From: an uncultured Acidobacteriota bacterium
GTDB taxonomy: Bacteria; Acidobacteriota; UBA6911; CAINFC01
Direction of reading: 5' to 3'
DNA length: 64,000 nucleotides
NCBI GenBank assembly: GCA_903847975.1
Contig: CAINFC010000311.1
Coordinates: 62,001 to 126,000, forward strand
The position numbers were made by a program, and so were the translations under genes. Positions 36,701 through 44,099 of the stretch are shown here, piece after piece. Under the pieces are notes generated by a model that worked only from the letters and a program-made list of their open reading frames with translations, was not told where the DNA came from and ran no database searches. Positions within the stretch are counted from its first letter, which is position 1; every line of letters starts with the position of its first letter.

Positions 36701-37086
36701 AACTGGATCTGCGCTACTACAACACCATGACCACCTGGATCCAGATCGATCCGTTGCTTCAGCTGTTCGGACTGACCCGGAAGGATCTCAACGGGCCCGA
36801 GGACCGCATCGCCTCTGCGGTCCGCAAGCTGGCCCACCGCATGCCGACATACGTTACCATTAAAGATGTGAAGTGGCGATGGGGCCACGGCCAGGAGGAC
36901 GTGTATCCGGTGGCCCAGTTTGAGAAGCTCTGGAGCGACATGAGCGCTCTGCCGGAGATCCGGTGCGGCTTTCTGGCTGTTCCGAGGATGCGCGGGCGAC
37001 AGCTCAAAGACCCCGGTCAGCTGGATGCCTGGGCCAATGACGGAGGAAGGGAGCATGTGGCCGCCTTGTCCGGGTTCGCCGTTTGA
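33742..37086 (+). CDS. Bifunctional fucokinase-like GHMP kinase / UDPGP-family sugar-nucleotide pyrophosphorylase fusion
   Basis: 1,114 residues, uninterrupted. Residues 1-180 are helical with TPR-like character (LERRFEEAIQSFRRVLQQKG) and no recognised motif. Residues ~180-600 resemble the L-fucokinase branch of GHMP kinases: VRLDLSHSGWSD (191-195), PKGSRLAVSTNLLAS (316-330), GGGWQDSGG (371-379) and LGGMSGGGMAMF (530-541). Residues ~735-1060 are a UDPGP pyrophosphorylase: LAGGVGTRW (744-752), VIKALNPF (K760), NPPGHWYE, HNIDTLGANLDPEILG (926-941, Asp929), EVVPRRIEDRGGG and YYNTMTTWI. The predicted route is sugar, sugar-1-phosphate, then NDP-sugar. ATG 33742 is chosen because GGAG lies six bases upstream; the ORF reads open back to 33307 in the wrong frame of the previous gene. 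Sugar and nucleotide are unknown. Confidence 0.85.
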   Translation: MTTDNPFVKMIVCADPEVRDQPFLEVCLSMPAARLWTSLEELEQFRHAAGSLYHRVRASLFLYAAYRFLLMESPSMAATGTIPYRGFTDILERRFEEAIQSFRRVLQQKGPDAALLSALAESYHRLAFQDLLDQVRRSVRSSRGNQWMFRVGDESEHPVRLRPELLRREAGSRFFPILKETTPVRLDLSHSGWSDIFFLGMDYPEGARVLNISVDLGVYGRDAGVQPPIETFVRVIPESCLRLTSLDLHQTKDITELRDLFNFGNDYLGLLKAGVIASGVIPPSFEGSHSRLPQILSRVCGADRGLELITRVNDIPKGSRLAVSTNLLASIISLLMRATGQTMALEGIHREEERRLVASRAILGEWIGGSGGGWQDSGGVWPGFKVIYGVPASEGDPEFGISRGCLLPRHRLLGPEDLHPEMKERLADSLVLVHGGIAQNVGPILEMVTEKYLLRGRKEWEARQAMRGIFDRILDSLKAGDVRRLAAETTLHFTNPLATVIPWVTNLFTETIMRRARQKLGQDYWGFLMLGGMSGGGMAMFVHPGKRDSFRDAILEIMHQAKKELEDALPFAMEPVVYNFQVNENGTAARMLHGEDTFLPASYYSLHVPGLLRRSAEPALTLRLAEVDRFARGLSRPEDAYRLLGSVLGGLLSGSAVTESAVRRRWEEEVVRIRQENGFDPIQHERFREDLHAGKIGLAHNRLPIDTLIEDVAEEDLMHLTGKPSLVERGEEALRQGSVASFTLAGGVGTRWTTGAGVIKALNPFVRLGGIHRSFMEIHLGKSTWTERRYACPVPHLISTSFLTHQPIARYLDRTGQCGYAGPLYLSPGRSISQRLVPMVRDLMFLWEEMPQETLDEQKQKVREAVRKALMDWARSKGESSDYTDNLPVQRFNPPGHWYEVANLLRNGVLARLLEERPQLETLLLHNIDTLGANLDPEILGAHLASGNVLTFEVVPRRIEDRGGGLARVNGHLRLLEGLAQPREEDELDLRYYNTMTTWIQIDPLLQLFGLTRKDLNGPEDRIASAVRKLAHRMPTYVTIKDVKWRWGHGQEDVYPVAQFEKLWSDMSALPEIRCGFLAVPRMRGRQLKDPGQLDAWANDGGREHVAALSGFAV

Positions 37087-37110
37087 GAAGGGGTGTCCAG
37101 GGGAAAGCCC

Positions 37111-37983
37111 ATGCGGTTCCTTAAAGCGCAGGCCAACGGCAACGATTACCTGGTGGCGATGACCGGCGCGTCCGGCATGTCCGCCGCCGGGCTGGGAGCC
37201 CGTGCTGCGCGGATGTGCGACAGGCACTTCGGCGTCGGCTCGGACGGCATCGTTTTCCTGTCCCGGGGCGAAGGAAGCAGCCCTTCCGGCTGGGAGGCCC
37301 GTATTTTCAACCCGGACGGCGGAGAGGCGGAAGTGTCCGGAAACGGCCTGCGCTGCGCCGCCGCGGGGATCGGCTTTCTCGAGCCGCATCGCTCGGAGGA
37401 AATCCGCATCCGGACCTCCTCCGGGGAAAAAACATTCCGCCGCCTGGAGAGAAGAGGAAACCGTTTCCGATTTGAAGCCGACATGGGCTGCCCGGCCTTC
37501 GAGCCGGACCGGATTCCCATGCGTACGGCGGAGCGCCTGGAAAAGGCCCTGGGATACCCGCTGGCAGTCGAAGGGCGTATTTTTCCGGTGACCGCGCTTT
37601 CCATCGGCAATCCCCATTGCGTGATCTTCGGCCGGGTGGCGGAAGAAGCCGACTGGCCGCGCTGGTCCTCGCTGATTTCCGGGCACGAGGCTTTTCCGAA
37701 CCGGACCAATGTGGAATGGGTGGAGATCCTGGGCCCGGATCGGATTCGCGTCTCCTTCTGGGAGCGCGGGGTCGGGCCCACGCTTTCCTCGGGAAGCGGC
37801 AGCTGTGCCGCGGCAATTGCCGGCATTCTGGCCGGGATGACCACAGAAAGGGTAACGGTAAGCAGTGAAGGGGGCGATCTGGCCGTCGAGTGGCGCGACC
37901 GGAAAAAGATATTCCTGACCGGCGAGGCGGAGCTTGTTTTTGAGGGCAGGTGCCTTGGGGCGGAGGGCGACGATGACCGCTGA
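37111..37983 (+). CDS. dapF: Diaminopimelate epimerase-family protein with Ser in place of both catalytic Cys
   Basis: A 290-residue member of the DapF fold, which interconverts LL- and meso-diaminopimelate for lysine and peptidoglycan. It keeps KAQANGNDYLV, HFGVGSDGIVFL, IFNPDGGEAE, GNGLRC, IGNPHCV, FPNRTNVEWVEIL and ERGVGPTLSSGSGSCAA. The two catalytic positions are changed: the residue before GNG is Ser76 (Cys73 in the H. influenzae enzyme) and the residue in the final loop is Ser227 (Cys217). Start at ATG 37111 (MRFLKAQ, AGGGGA upstream); a GTG 6 codons earlier is open. No other lysine genes nearby. Either a serine-using lineage of true DapF, or a sister epimerase/isomerase. Confidence 0.8.
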   Translation: MRFLKAQANGNDYLVAMTGASGMSAAGLGARAARMCDRHFGVGSDGIVFLSRGEGSSPSGWEARIFNPDGGEAEVSGNGLRCAAAGIGFLEPHRSEEIRIRTSSGEKTFRRLERRGNRFRFEADMGCPAFEPDRIPMRTAERLEKALGYPLAVEGRIFPVTALSIGNPHCVIFGRVAEEADWPRWSSLISGHEAFPNRTNVEWVEILGPDRIRVSFWERGVGPTLSSGSGSCAAAIAGILAGMTTERVTVSSEGGDLAVEWRDRKKIFLTGEAELVFEGRCLGAEGDDDR

Positions 37984-39121
37984 GCAGATTCTATCCTTCT
38001 GCCGGAGCTCCCGGGAATGGGCCGTGGATTGTCTCGCGGAAATGGTCCGCAGGGAATCGCCCACCCGGGATCCGGACGCCGTCAACCGGCTGGGGGAATT
38101 TCTGACCGGCCTGTTCCGGCAGCAGGACTGCCTCCTGGAGGCGGTCCATCCGGCGGAGCGCGGCGCTCATCTGTTCGGATGGGGTACGGGAAGTGTTTCC
38201 TGCGCGGACAGGCAGCCGGTCCTTCTGCTGGGGCACATGGATACGGTCTGGCCGGTTGGAACGCTGCAGAGCATGCCCCTCCGCCGCGAAGGGGACCGCC
38301 TCTACGGGCCGGGAATTTTCGATATGAAGGCCGGCCTGCTGCTCATGCTGTTCGTCGCCCGGGCGGTACGGGAAAGGGTTTTTCTTCCTCGAAGCCCGTG
38401 GAAAATATTAATCATGGCCGATGAGGAAGCCAGCGCTCCGGAGTCCAGAAACGTCATCGAGGAGCAGGCCCGGGACTGCCGTTACGTGCTTTGCCTGGAG
38501 CCGCCTCTTTCCGGCAACCGCGCCAAGACGGCCCGCAAGGGATCCTGTCGCTTTCTTCTGGAAATCCTCGGGCGGGCGGCGCACGCCGGCGTGAACCATG
38601 CCGACGGAGTCAGCGCCGTCGAGGAGCTCGCCCACCAGGTGCTGCGGCTGCAGGCCATGACCGATTATGCGCGGGGTACCACGGTCAGCGTGGGCACGGT
38701 CCACACCCGCAATGCGGCCAACGTGATTCCCGATTATGCGGTGGCGGAAATCGATGTCCGGGCCGCGAGCCGGGCCGAGGCGGACCGGGTGATCGGGCAG
38801 ATTCATGCGCTGGCGCCGGTCCTGGACGGGGCGCGGCTGAAGGTCACCGACGGAATCCGGCGTCCGCCGCTGGAGCGGACCGACGGGGTGGCCGCTCTCT
38901 ACCGGTCGGCAGCCTGCCGGGCCCGGGAGCTCGGATTTGAGCTGGGAGAAGGTTCCAGCGGAGGCAGCAGCGACGGAGCCTTCACCGCCGCTTTGGGGAT
39001 TCCCACGCTGGATGGCATGGGAGTGGAAGGCGACGGCCTCCATGCCGAGCATGAGCATGTTTGCGTTTCGGATATCGCGCCCAAGGCGGCGCTGATAATG
39101 AGGATCCTGCAGGAATATTGA
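37973..39121 (+). CDS. M20-family metallopeptidase (glutamate carboxypeptidase type)
   Basis: A 382-residue zinc peptidase close to carboxypeptidase G2. Metal ligands: LLGHMDTVWPVGT (His and the following Asp), IFDMKAGLLLML (bridging Asp), ADEEASAPESR (catalytic and bridging Glu), and the late GGSSDGAFTAALGIPTLDGMGVEGDGLHAEHEHV with the last His. A dimerisation domain sits in between (VNHADGVSAVEELAHQVL). ATG 37973 has GGAGGG upstream and overlaps dapF by 11 bases, so the two are coupled. It could trim amino acids from peptides or folate-like compounds. No signal peptide. Confidence 0.9.
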   Translation: MTAEQILSFCRSSREWAVDCLAEMVRRESPTRDPDAVNRLGEFLTGLFRQQDCLLEAVHPAERGAHLFGWGTGSVSCADRQPVLLLGHMDTVWPVGTLQSMPLRREGDRLYGPGIFDMKAGLLLMLFVARAVRERVFLPRSPWKILIMADEEASAPESRNVIEEQARDCRYVLCLEPPLSGNRAKTARKGSCRFLLEILGRAAHAGVNHADGVSAVEELAHQVLRLQAMTDYARGTTVSVGTVHTRNAANVIPDYAVAEIDVRAASRAEADRVIGQIHALAPVLDGARLKVTDGIRRPPLERTDGVAALYRSAACRARELGFELGEGSSGGSSDGAFTAALGIPTLDGMGVEGDGLHAEHEHVCVSDIAPKAALIMRILQEY

Positions 39122-39145
39122 AACGATGAAGCGGAAAGGAGAGCT

Positions 39146-39853
39146 ATGACGGCGTTCACGGCGGAATTGATCGGTACGGCTTTGCTGATCACCATGGGCA
39201 ACGGGGTGGTGGCCAACGTGCTTCTGGGGCGCAGCAAAGGCCAGGGGGGCGGATGGATTGTCATCACCATGGGGTGGGCGATGGGGGTGTATATCGGGGT
39301 GCTGGTGGCAGGGCCCTACAGCGGAGCTCATCTCAACCCTGCGGTGACCGTGGCTCTGGCAGCGGCCGGTCGTTTTGCCTGGGATCTGGCTCCCGGTTAC
39401 ATCGCCGCCCAGCTGCTCGGAGCGGCCCTCGGGTCGGTGCTGGTCTGGCTCAGCTACCGGGACCACTTCCAGGTGGAAAAGGATTCCGGTCAGATTCTTT
39501 CGATATTTGGAACCGGGCCCCAGTTTCCCAACCCGCTGAACAACTTTCTCACCGAACTGATCGCCACGCTGGTTTTCATGACCGCCGTGCTGCACCTGGC
39601 CGCTCCCAAGGTGGGGCTGGGTTCCCTGGATGCCCTGCCGGTGGCGCTGGTGGTGCTGGGAATCGGGCTGTCGCTGGGCGGCCCGACCGGTTACGCCATC
39701 AATCCCGCGCGGGACTTCAGTCCGCGGCTGGTCCACGCCCTCCTGCCGATTCCCGCCAAGGGAAAAAGCGAATGGTCCTATGCCTGGGTGCCGGTGCTCG
39801 GCCCCCTGGCGGGCGCCCTGCTGGCGGTGGCCATTTTCTCGGTGAGCAGGTAG
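39146..39853 (+). CDS. MIP-family channel, glycerol facilitator (GlpF) type
   Basis: Six-helix inner-membrane channel, 235 residues. The two pore motifs are GAHLNPAVTVAL (first NPA) and GYAINPARDFSPRL (second NPA). The Asp after NPAR in the second motif is the mark of glycerol-conducting aquaglyceroporins rather than pure water channels. Excellent ribosome site (AAGGAG) before the ATG at 39146. No glycerol kinase or glycerol-phosphate dehydrogenase is nearby, so the solute could be another small uncharged compound. 24 bases after the M20 peptidase. Confidence 0.95.
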   Translation: MTAFTAELIGTALLITMGNGVVANVLLGRSKGQGGGWIVITMGWAMGVYIGVLVAGPYSGAHLNPAVTVALAAAGRFAWDLAPGYIAAQLLGAALGSVLVWLSYRDHFQVEKDSGQILSIFGTGPQFPNPLNNFLTELIATLVFMTAVLHLAAPKVGLGSLDALPVALVVLGIGLSLGGPTGYAINPARDFSPRLVHALLPIPAKGKSEWSYAWVPVLGPLAGALLAVAIFSVSR

Positions 39854-39856
39854 AAC

Positions 39857-40729
39857 ATGGCTCCCGCATCGCTTTTCCGAAGACTTCTCCTGGCGCTCCC
39901 GGGGCTGCTGTTCTGCGGTCAGGGAGCGCTCGCCCAGTCCTCCTCCTTTGCCTTTATCGACAGCAAGACCATTGTCACCCTGGAGTTCAGCGGCTCCTCG
40001 GAGGCCACCCTGAATTTCTTCAACATGACCAAGTACCTGGTGGTGCTGAAAGCCCAGAATCTGTGGCTGGTCGACGATGTCGGGGCGGTACGCATCGGTC
40101 AGGTATTCCGGAGGGAAAACCCGGACCCGGAGGAAGGCAATTATTCGGGCTCCTACATGGTGGAAGCCTGGAACTACAAGGCCGTGGAAATCTGCGGTGC
40201 GTTTCCTCCGTCCCAAACCCTTCGCCAGGTGATCCTGGTTCTTGGCGGAAAGCGCCTGGTGATGCAGCCGATGCGTTCTGCCGCCATGGAGGAGCTGGCG
40301 GCCCGGATTCAGGAAGTGGATCTGTCGCTGCAGAACGGCCTCGAGATCCTGGAAAAGGCCAACCTGTCTTCGCGGGGCAGCATGAGCTATCCGACCGGCG
40401 AGGAGGATGAGCTGGATCAGCTGATTCGCAAGATGATGGGACCGGATGATACCAATCCGCCCCGCATCCTCTCCCGTCCCGCTCCCCAGCTCACCAGGGA
40501 AGCCCGCCAGGCGGGATTGACCCAGGCGCAGGTCAAGGTCAGCGTATCGCTGGACAAAAACGGGTTGATCCGGGAAGCGAAAGTAGTCAAGGGAATGGGA
40601 TACGGGCTGGATGAGCGGGCCCTGACCACCGTTCGCAACAGCTGGACTTTTTTGCCGGCCACCCAGTACTCGGAACCGGTGGATGCGGTGGCCACCGTCC
40701 TGGTGGACTTTGCCGCCGCGGCCCGCTGA
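39857..40729 (+). CDS. Exported protein with TonB C-terminal domain
   Basis: A 290-residue protein with an N-terminal signal peptide (LFRRLLLALPGLLFCGQGALAQ). The middle region is unassigned. The last ~90 residues match the TonB C-terminal fold: VKVSVSLDKNGLIREAKVVKGMGYGLDERALTTVRNSW followed by FLPATQ and a final strand. No membrane anchor other than the signal, so it is unlikely to be a classical TonB that draws on ExbBD; free-standing TonB-C domains of this kind occur in Acidobacteriota. Starts 3 bases after the channel gene. Confidence 0.8.
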   Translation: MAPASLFRRLLLALPGLLFCGQGALAQSSSFAFIDSKTIVTLEFSGSSEATLNFFNMTKYLVVLKAQNLWLVDDVGAVRIGQVFRRENPDPEEGNYSGSYMVEAWNYKAVEICGAFPPSQTLRQVILVLGGKRLVMQPMRSAAMEELAARIQEVDLSLQNGLEILEKANLSSRGSMSYPTGEEDELDQLIRKMMGPDDTNPPRILSRPAPQLTREARQAGLTQAQVKVSVSLDKNGLIREAKVVKGMGYGLDERALTTVRNSWTFLPATQYSEPVDAVATVLVDFAAAAR

Positions 40730-40760
40730 TCTGTAAAAAACCACAACAAGGAGCATGCCA

Positions 40761-42593
40761 ATGAGAACGCCTGTTCTGGAACGAATGGCGCAAAAGCCGC
40801 AGGTTTTCGACGGGGCCATGGGAACCATGATTTATTCCCGGGGCGTTTTTCTGAATGCCTGCTATGATGAGCTTTGTCTCTCCAATCCGGACTTGATCCT
40901 GGGGATTCATCGGGAGTATGCCGGCGCCTTTGCCGACATCCTGGAGACCAACAGCTTCGGAGCCAACCGCATCAAGCTGCGGGCCTACGGACTGGCGGAC
41001 AAGGTGGCCGATATCAACCGTGCCGCCGTGCGGCTGGCCCGCAGCGCTGCAGGAGAGGAGCTTTACGTGGCGGGCTCCGTGGGGCCCTGCCTGAAGCCCG
41101 GCCAGATTCTGTCCGCGGAAAACGAGAAGGAATTGCGGGCGGCGTTCGAAGAGCAGGTCGGCGTCCTGACTTCCGAAGGCGCCGACTTTTTAATCCTGGA
41201 AACCTTCCATGACCTGCAGGAGCTGCTGCTGGCGGTCGGCGTGGCCGGCCGGTTTGACGTGCCGCTGTTCGCCTCCTTCATGGTGAACGAAAAAGGGGAG
41301 ACCGCCCACGGCACATCCATCGAGCAGATGGTCTCGGCACTGGATGCCGAGCCCGGAGTGCACGCCGTGGGGATCAACTGCGGCGTGGGCCTGGCGCCCA
41401 CCTTCGACATGCTGGAAAGAGCCATGCCGATCGTCAAGAAGCCCTTCTTCGTGATGCCCAATGCGGGGCTTCCCCGGCAGGTCGAGGGACGGATGCTCTA
41501 TTTGAACAACCCGGAGTATTTCACCGAGTACTGCAAGAAATTCATTGAGATGGGGGTTCGCGCCGTCGGAGGCTGCTGCGGGACCACGCCGGAGCACATC
41601 CGCATGGCCGCCAAAGCGGTCAAGGCGCTGAGCGGGGTTAAAAAACATATTGAAATCCGGGCCTATCCTGCGGAAGCCGCAGCGAGCCAGGAGGTCATTC
41701 CGCCGAACAAGCGCTCCCGGTTCGCCGCCCGGCTGCTGGGGGGCAAAAGGGTTACCACGGTGGAGCTGCTTCCTCCGAAATCCTCCGACATGAGCCAGCT
41801 GCTGGAGCGCGCCCGGGAGTGCCATCTGGCCGGCGTCGATGCCATAAACATTCCGGACGGACCCCGGGCCAGCGCGCGGATATCGCCGATGATTTCCGCC
41901 ATAGCCATTCGCGAGCGGGTCGGAATCGAGCCGATCCTGCACTACTGTTGCCGGGATCGGAATCTGATCGGCATGCAGTCCGACCTGCTGGGCGGATATG
42001 CGGCGGGACTGACCAATTTTCTGATCATCACCGGCGACCCGCCCAAGCTGGGAGATTATCCGGACGCCACAGGGGTGTTCGACGTGGATGCCATCGGGCT
42101 GACGAAAGTGGTGGCCAACCTGAATCGCGGCCGGGATATCGGCGGTGCGGCAATTGCCCCGGCGACGGGAATCTTCATCGGCGTGGGGGCCAATCCCTGC
42201 GCCGTGGACCGGGAGCGGGAACTCAGCCGCTTTTTTGCCAAAATCGATGCCGGGGCCCAGTTTGCCATCACCCAGCCGGTGTTCGATGCCGAGGAGCTGC
42301 TTCGTTTTCTGGACCGGCTGGCCGGGCACGGGCGCCAGATTCCCATTGTCGCCGGCGTATGGCCCCTGACCAGCCTGAAAAACGCCGAGTTCCTCAAGCA
42401 TGAAGTACCCGGCGTCAAGGTTCCTGACGCGATCATTGAAAGGATGTCCCTGGCCCGCACCAAGGAAGAAGGGGTGCGCACCGGGATCGCCATCGCCAGG
42501 GAAACCTGCGCGCAAATTTCCCCGCACGTCTGCGGCTTCCAGGTGTCGGCCCCCTTCGGACGGGTGGAGATCGCCCTGGAGGTTCTATCCTGA
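40761..42593 (+). CDS. Bifunctional homocysteine S-methyltransferase / methylenetetrahydrofolate reductase
   Basis: Two enzymes of one-carbon metabolism on one chain of 610 residues. The N-terminal ~300 residues are a zinc-dependent Hcy methyltransferase: QVFDGAMGTMIY, ETNSFGANRIKL, the first zinc Cys in GINCGVG and the Cys pair in VGGCCGTTPEHI. Residues ~320-610 are MTHFR: TTVELLPPKS, DAINIPDGPRASARISP, THFLIITGDPPKLGD-type sequence (NFLIITGDPPKLGD), GVGANPCAVD and AQFAITQPVFDAEE. This architecture (YitJ-like) is known in Bacillus and other phyla. Start ATG 40761 has AAGGAG seven bases upstream; an ATG at 40755 is too close to it. No folate or methionine riboswitch fits in the 31-base gap before it. 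Confidence 0.94.
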   Translation: MRTPVLERMAQKPQVFDGAMGTMIYSRGVFLNACYDELCLSNPDLILGIHREYAGAFADILETNSFGANRIKLRAYGLADKVADINRAAVRLARSAAGEELYVAGSVGPCLKPGQILSAENEKELRAAFEEQVGVLTSEGADFLILETFHDLQELLLAVGVAGRFDVPLFASFMVNEKGETAHGTSIEQMVSALDAEPGVHAVGINCGVGLAPTFDMLERAMPIVKKPFFVMPNAGLPRQVEGRMLYLNNPEYFTEYCKKFIEMGVRAVGGCCGTTPEHIRMAAKAVKALSGVKKHIEIRAYPAEAAASQEVIPPNKRSRFAARLLGGKRVTTVELLPPKSSDMSQLLERARECHLAGVDAINIPDGPRASARISPMISAIAIRERVGIEPILHYCCRDRNLIGMQSDLLGGYAAGLTNFLIITGDPPKLGDYPDATGVFDVDAIGLTKVVANLNRGRDIGGAAIAPATGIFIGVGANPCAVDRERELSRFFAKIDAGAQFAITQPVFDAEELLRFLDRLAGHGRQIPIVAGVWPLTSLKNAEFLKHEVPGVKVPDAIIERMSLARTKEEGVRTGIAIARETCAQISPHVCGFQVSAPFGRVEIALEVLS

Positions 42594-42622
42594 GAAAGCC
42601 GCTCCGGCCAACCTTCCCGGCG

Positions 42623-43009
42623 CTATTTTATGGGAGGTACGGCGCTGCGGAACACTTCGCACTCGCGGCATAGCTTCATCTTGCTGTGCCAGCTTTTCTG
42701 GGGCTTTCCGGTACAGAGCGTGCCGTTGATCAGCCAGCAGAAGTGATTGGCGTTAAATTCGGTAGCCGGACAGTTTTTCTTGATCTCCGGCGGGCACTTT
42801 TTTATCGAGTGGCAGGGTTTGGCCTTTTTCTTCCCCAGGCTTTTCTGGGCCAGGAGAAACAAAATCTGCCTCTCGGCATGCACCGGTACGTTTCTCCACC
42901 CCTGCTCAAAGCTCTGAATGGCTTTGGGCGAAATGGCCAGCAGCTGCGCCAGCTGGTTCTGGGTCTTGCCCAGCTGATGTCGGATCTTGGCGAAAGTCTC
43001 TTTATCCAT
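42623..43009 (-). CDS. HTH protein with cysteine-rich (two-CW-like) C-terminal domain
   Basis: A 128-residue protein. Residues 1-60 form a Xre-type helix-turn-helix (FAKIRHQLGKTQNQLAQLLA, SPKAIQSFEQGWRNVP). The C-terminal half has seven cysteines at 66, 72, 80, 91, 99, 114 and 117 in CHSIKKC, CWLINGTLC and CREC contexts, resembling the small two-CW domain that occurs in proteins of uncertain function. Together they suggest a DNA-binding regulator with a metal- or redox-sensing tail, though neither the metal nor the target is known. It converges on the methyltransferase/MTHFR gene. Promoter candidates lie at 43029-43096. Confidence 0.75.
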   Translation of the reverse strand: MDKETFAKIRHQLGKTQNQLAQLLAISPKAIQSFEQGWRNVPVHAERQILFLLAQKSLGKKKAKPCHSIKKCPPEIKKNCPATEFNANHFCWLINGTLCTGKPQKSWHSKMKLCRECEVFRSAVPPIK

Positions 43010-43028
43010 GGAACTGCCCCTTGGGTAA

Positions 43029-43057
43029 ATTATAAGAAATAATGGATTGTATGTTTA
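43029..43057 (-). promoter_or_regulatory. Candidate promoter for the HTH/Cys-rich gene
   Basis: Read leftward: TAAACA, 17 bases, TATAAT. A second candidate, TTGACA, 18 bases, TAATGT (43067-43096), lies just upstream and would give a longer leader. Either could be real. Confidence 0.5.
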
Positions 43058-43138
43058 AAAACCCTTACATTACTACCACGCGGTGACCGTTGTCAAGGGG
43101 AAAAAGACGGCGGATCGATTTAAGGGAGGGACGTCCCG

Positions 43139-43167
43139 AAAAAAAGGGATGCCCGGCCGGGCATCCC
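43139..43167 (-). terminator. Intrinsic terminator of the Spy-like protein gene
   Basis: Perfect palindrome with an 11-bp arm GGGATGCCCGG (43146-43167), followed on the leftward strand by a run of seven T. It lies about 90 bases after the stop of the gene ending at 43260. Confidence 0.85.
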
Positions 43168-43259
43168 TCCTCCGCGACCGGTCGGCGCCGGCCGCGGATT
43201 TCGCGAGTCGTCTCAGATCAGGAGGTCAGGCGAGAGACTCGGGAACCATGGGAAGAGGA

Positions 43260-43778
43260 TCACATGCCGTGACCGCCGGGTCTGCCGGGTCCGCCGGCCA
43301 GCGATTGGATCAGCCCCACGAGACCATCCACTCCGAGGCTCTTCTGGAGAAAGCTCAGCTGCGGTTGAATGAGTTTCACTACGGCCACCGCGAAGGTCGT
43401 CAGAGCCTTTGCCCGGGCCAGTTCCTGGGCCGTTCTCTCGTTGGCCAGCGTGGGCAGCAGAGCGATGGCACTGGTGTCGTTGCCGGCCAGGATGAAGGTA
43501 TCGTAGCTGGTCTTGTTGGCGGTTGGGGTTGGGGCGTTATCGGCTTGAAATTTGGTGATCAGAGCGGTCAGAGCGGTCTGCTGGTCCGTGGAAAGAGCAG
43601 CGGCGCCGGCGTCGGCGATCGCCTGGGTCAGGCGATGCAGGGGGTCGGGCGCCTGGACCGCTCCGTCCGGCGGGCCGCCCTGATGCTGGGCCAGGGCCAT
43701 TCCGGAAAGAGTGAGCAGGGCGCACAGGGCAACCAGGGCCAGCCGGTAATGGTTTCGTAATCTACCGTTTGTTTTCAT
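43260..43778 (-). CDS. Small exported protein, possibly Spy/CpxP-like
   Basis: I do not recognise a family with confidence. The protein has 172 residues with a clear Sec signal (HYRLALVALCALLTLSGMALAQ). The mature part is small, Ala/Leu-rich and helical, with LSTDQQTALTALITKFQ, a loose match to the LTxxQ motif of Spy/CpxP periplasmic chaperones, then a Gly/Pro-rich tail (GGPGRPGGHGM). No cysteine. A direct repeat like those bound by OmpR-family regulators lies 137 bases upstream (43915-43932), and a terminator follows the gene, so it is a one-gene unit. Confidence 0.6.
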   Translation of the reverse strand: MKTNGRLRNHYRLALVALCALLTLSGMALAQHQGGPPDGAVQAPDPLHRLTQAIADAGAAALSTDQQTALTALITKFQADNAPTPTANKTSYDTFILAGNDTSAIALLPTLANERTAQELARAKALTTFAVAVVKLIQPQLSFLQKSLGVDGLVGLIQSLAGGPGRPGGHGM

Positions 43779-43914
43779 AGCAGCTTCCTTTTCTTTGAGA
43801 TTTGTTTGTTGCTCTTCGCTGACCGGTCATTTGTTTTCGGCAACCCATGTTGCCGAATTCACCTGTTATGATTTCCGCACCGGATGGGGAGTTCAAAAGA
43901 GAAAAGGAAAACCC

Positions 43915-43932
43915 TGTAAAGATTTTGTAAAG
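43915..43932 (-). promoter_or_regulatory. Direct repeat TGTAAAG with 11-base period, possible OmpR-family operator
   Basis: TGTAAAG ATTT TGTAAAG: two copies 11 bases apart, one DNA turn, as for PhoB, CpxR and other OmpR-family sites (CpxR box GTAAA-N5-GTAAA; here the spacer is 6). It lies 137 bases upstream of the small exported protein's start. Confidence 0.4.
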
Positions 43933-44099
43933 CCGCCGGGAAGGGAATAGGCCGCTTCCTCTTCTGGTTCCGGGATGACGGCGCAAAAAATCGAGAGTTC
44001 CCGTGGCGGCCCGGATCGTTGGATCACAGCATGGGCTGGGATCCGGACCCCTTTAGGGTTCTCGACTTATTGCCCCACCGTTATCCGGGAGGAACCGGC

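Noticed and set aside
33895-38085. Long leftward frames (753 and 621 residues)
   Set aside because: Both oppose the fusion and dapF genes; low-complexity Gly/Ala/Gln/Pro sequence only.
40730-40760. Riboswitch before the methyltransferase/MTHFR gene
   Set aside because: The gap is only 31 bases, too short for a SAM or THF riboswitch.
38408-40828. 806-residue leftward reading frame
   Set aside because: Antisense to the M20, channel and TonB-C genes, all of which have clear motifs; no family features.
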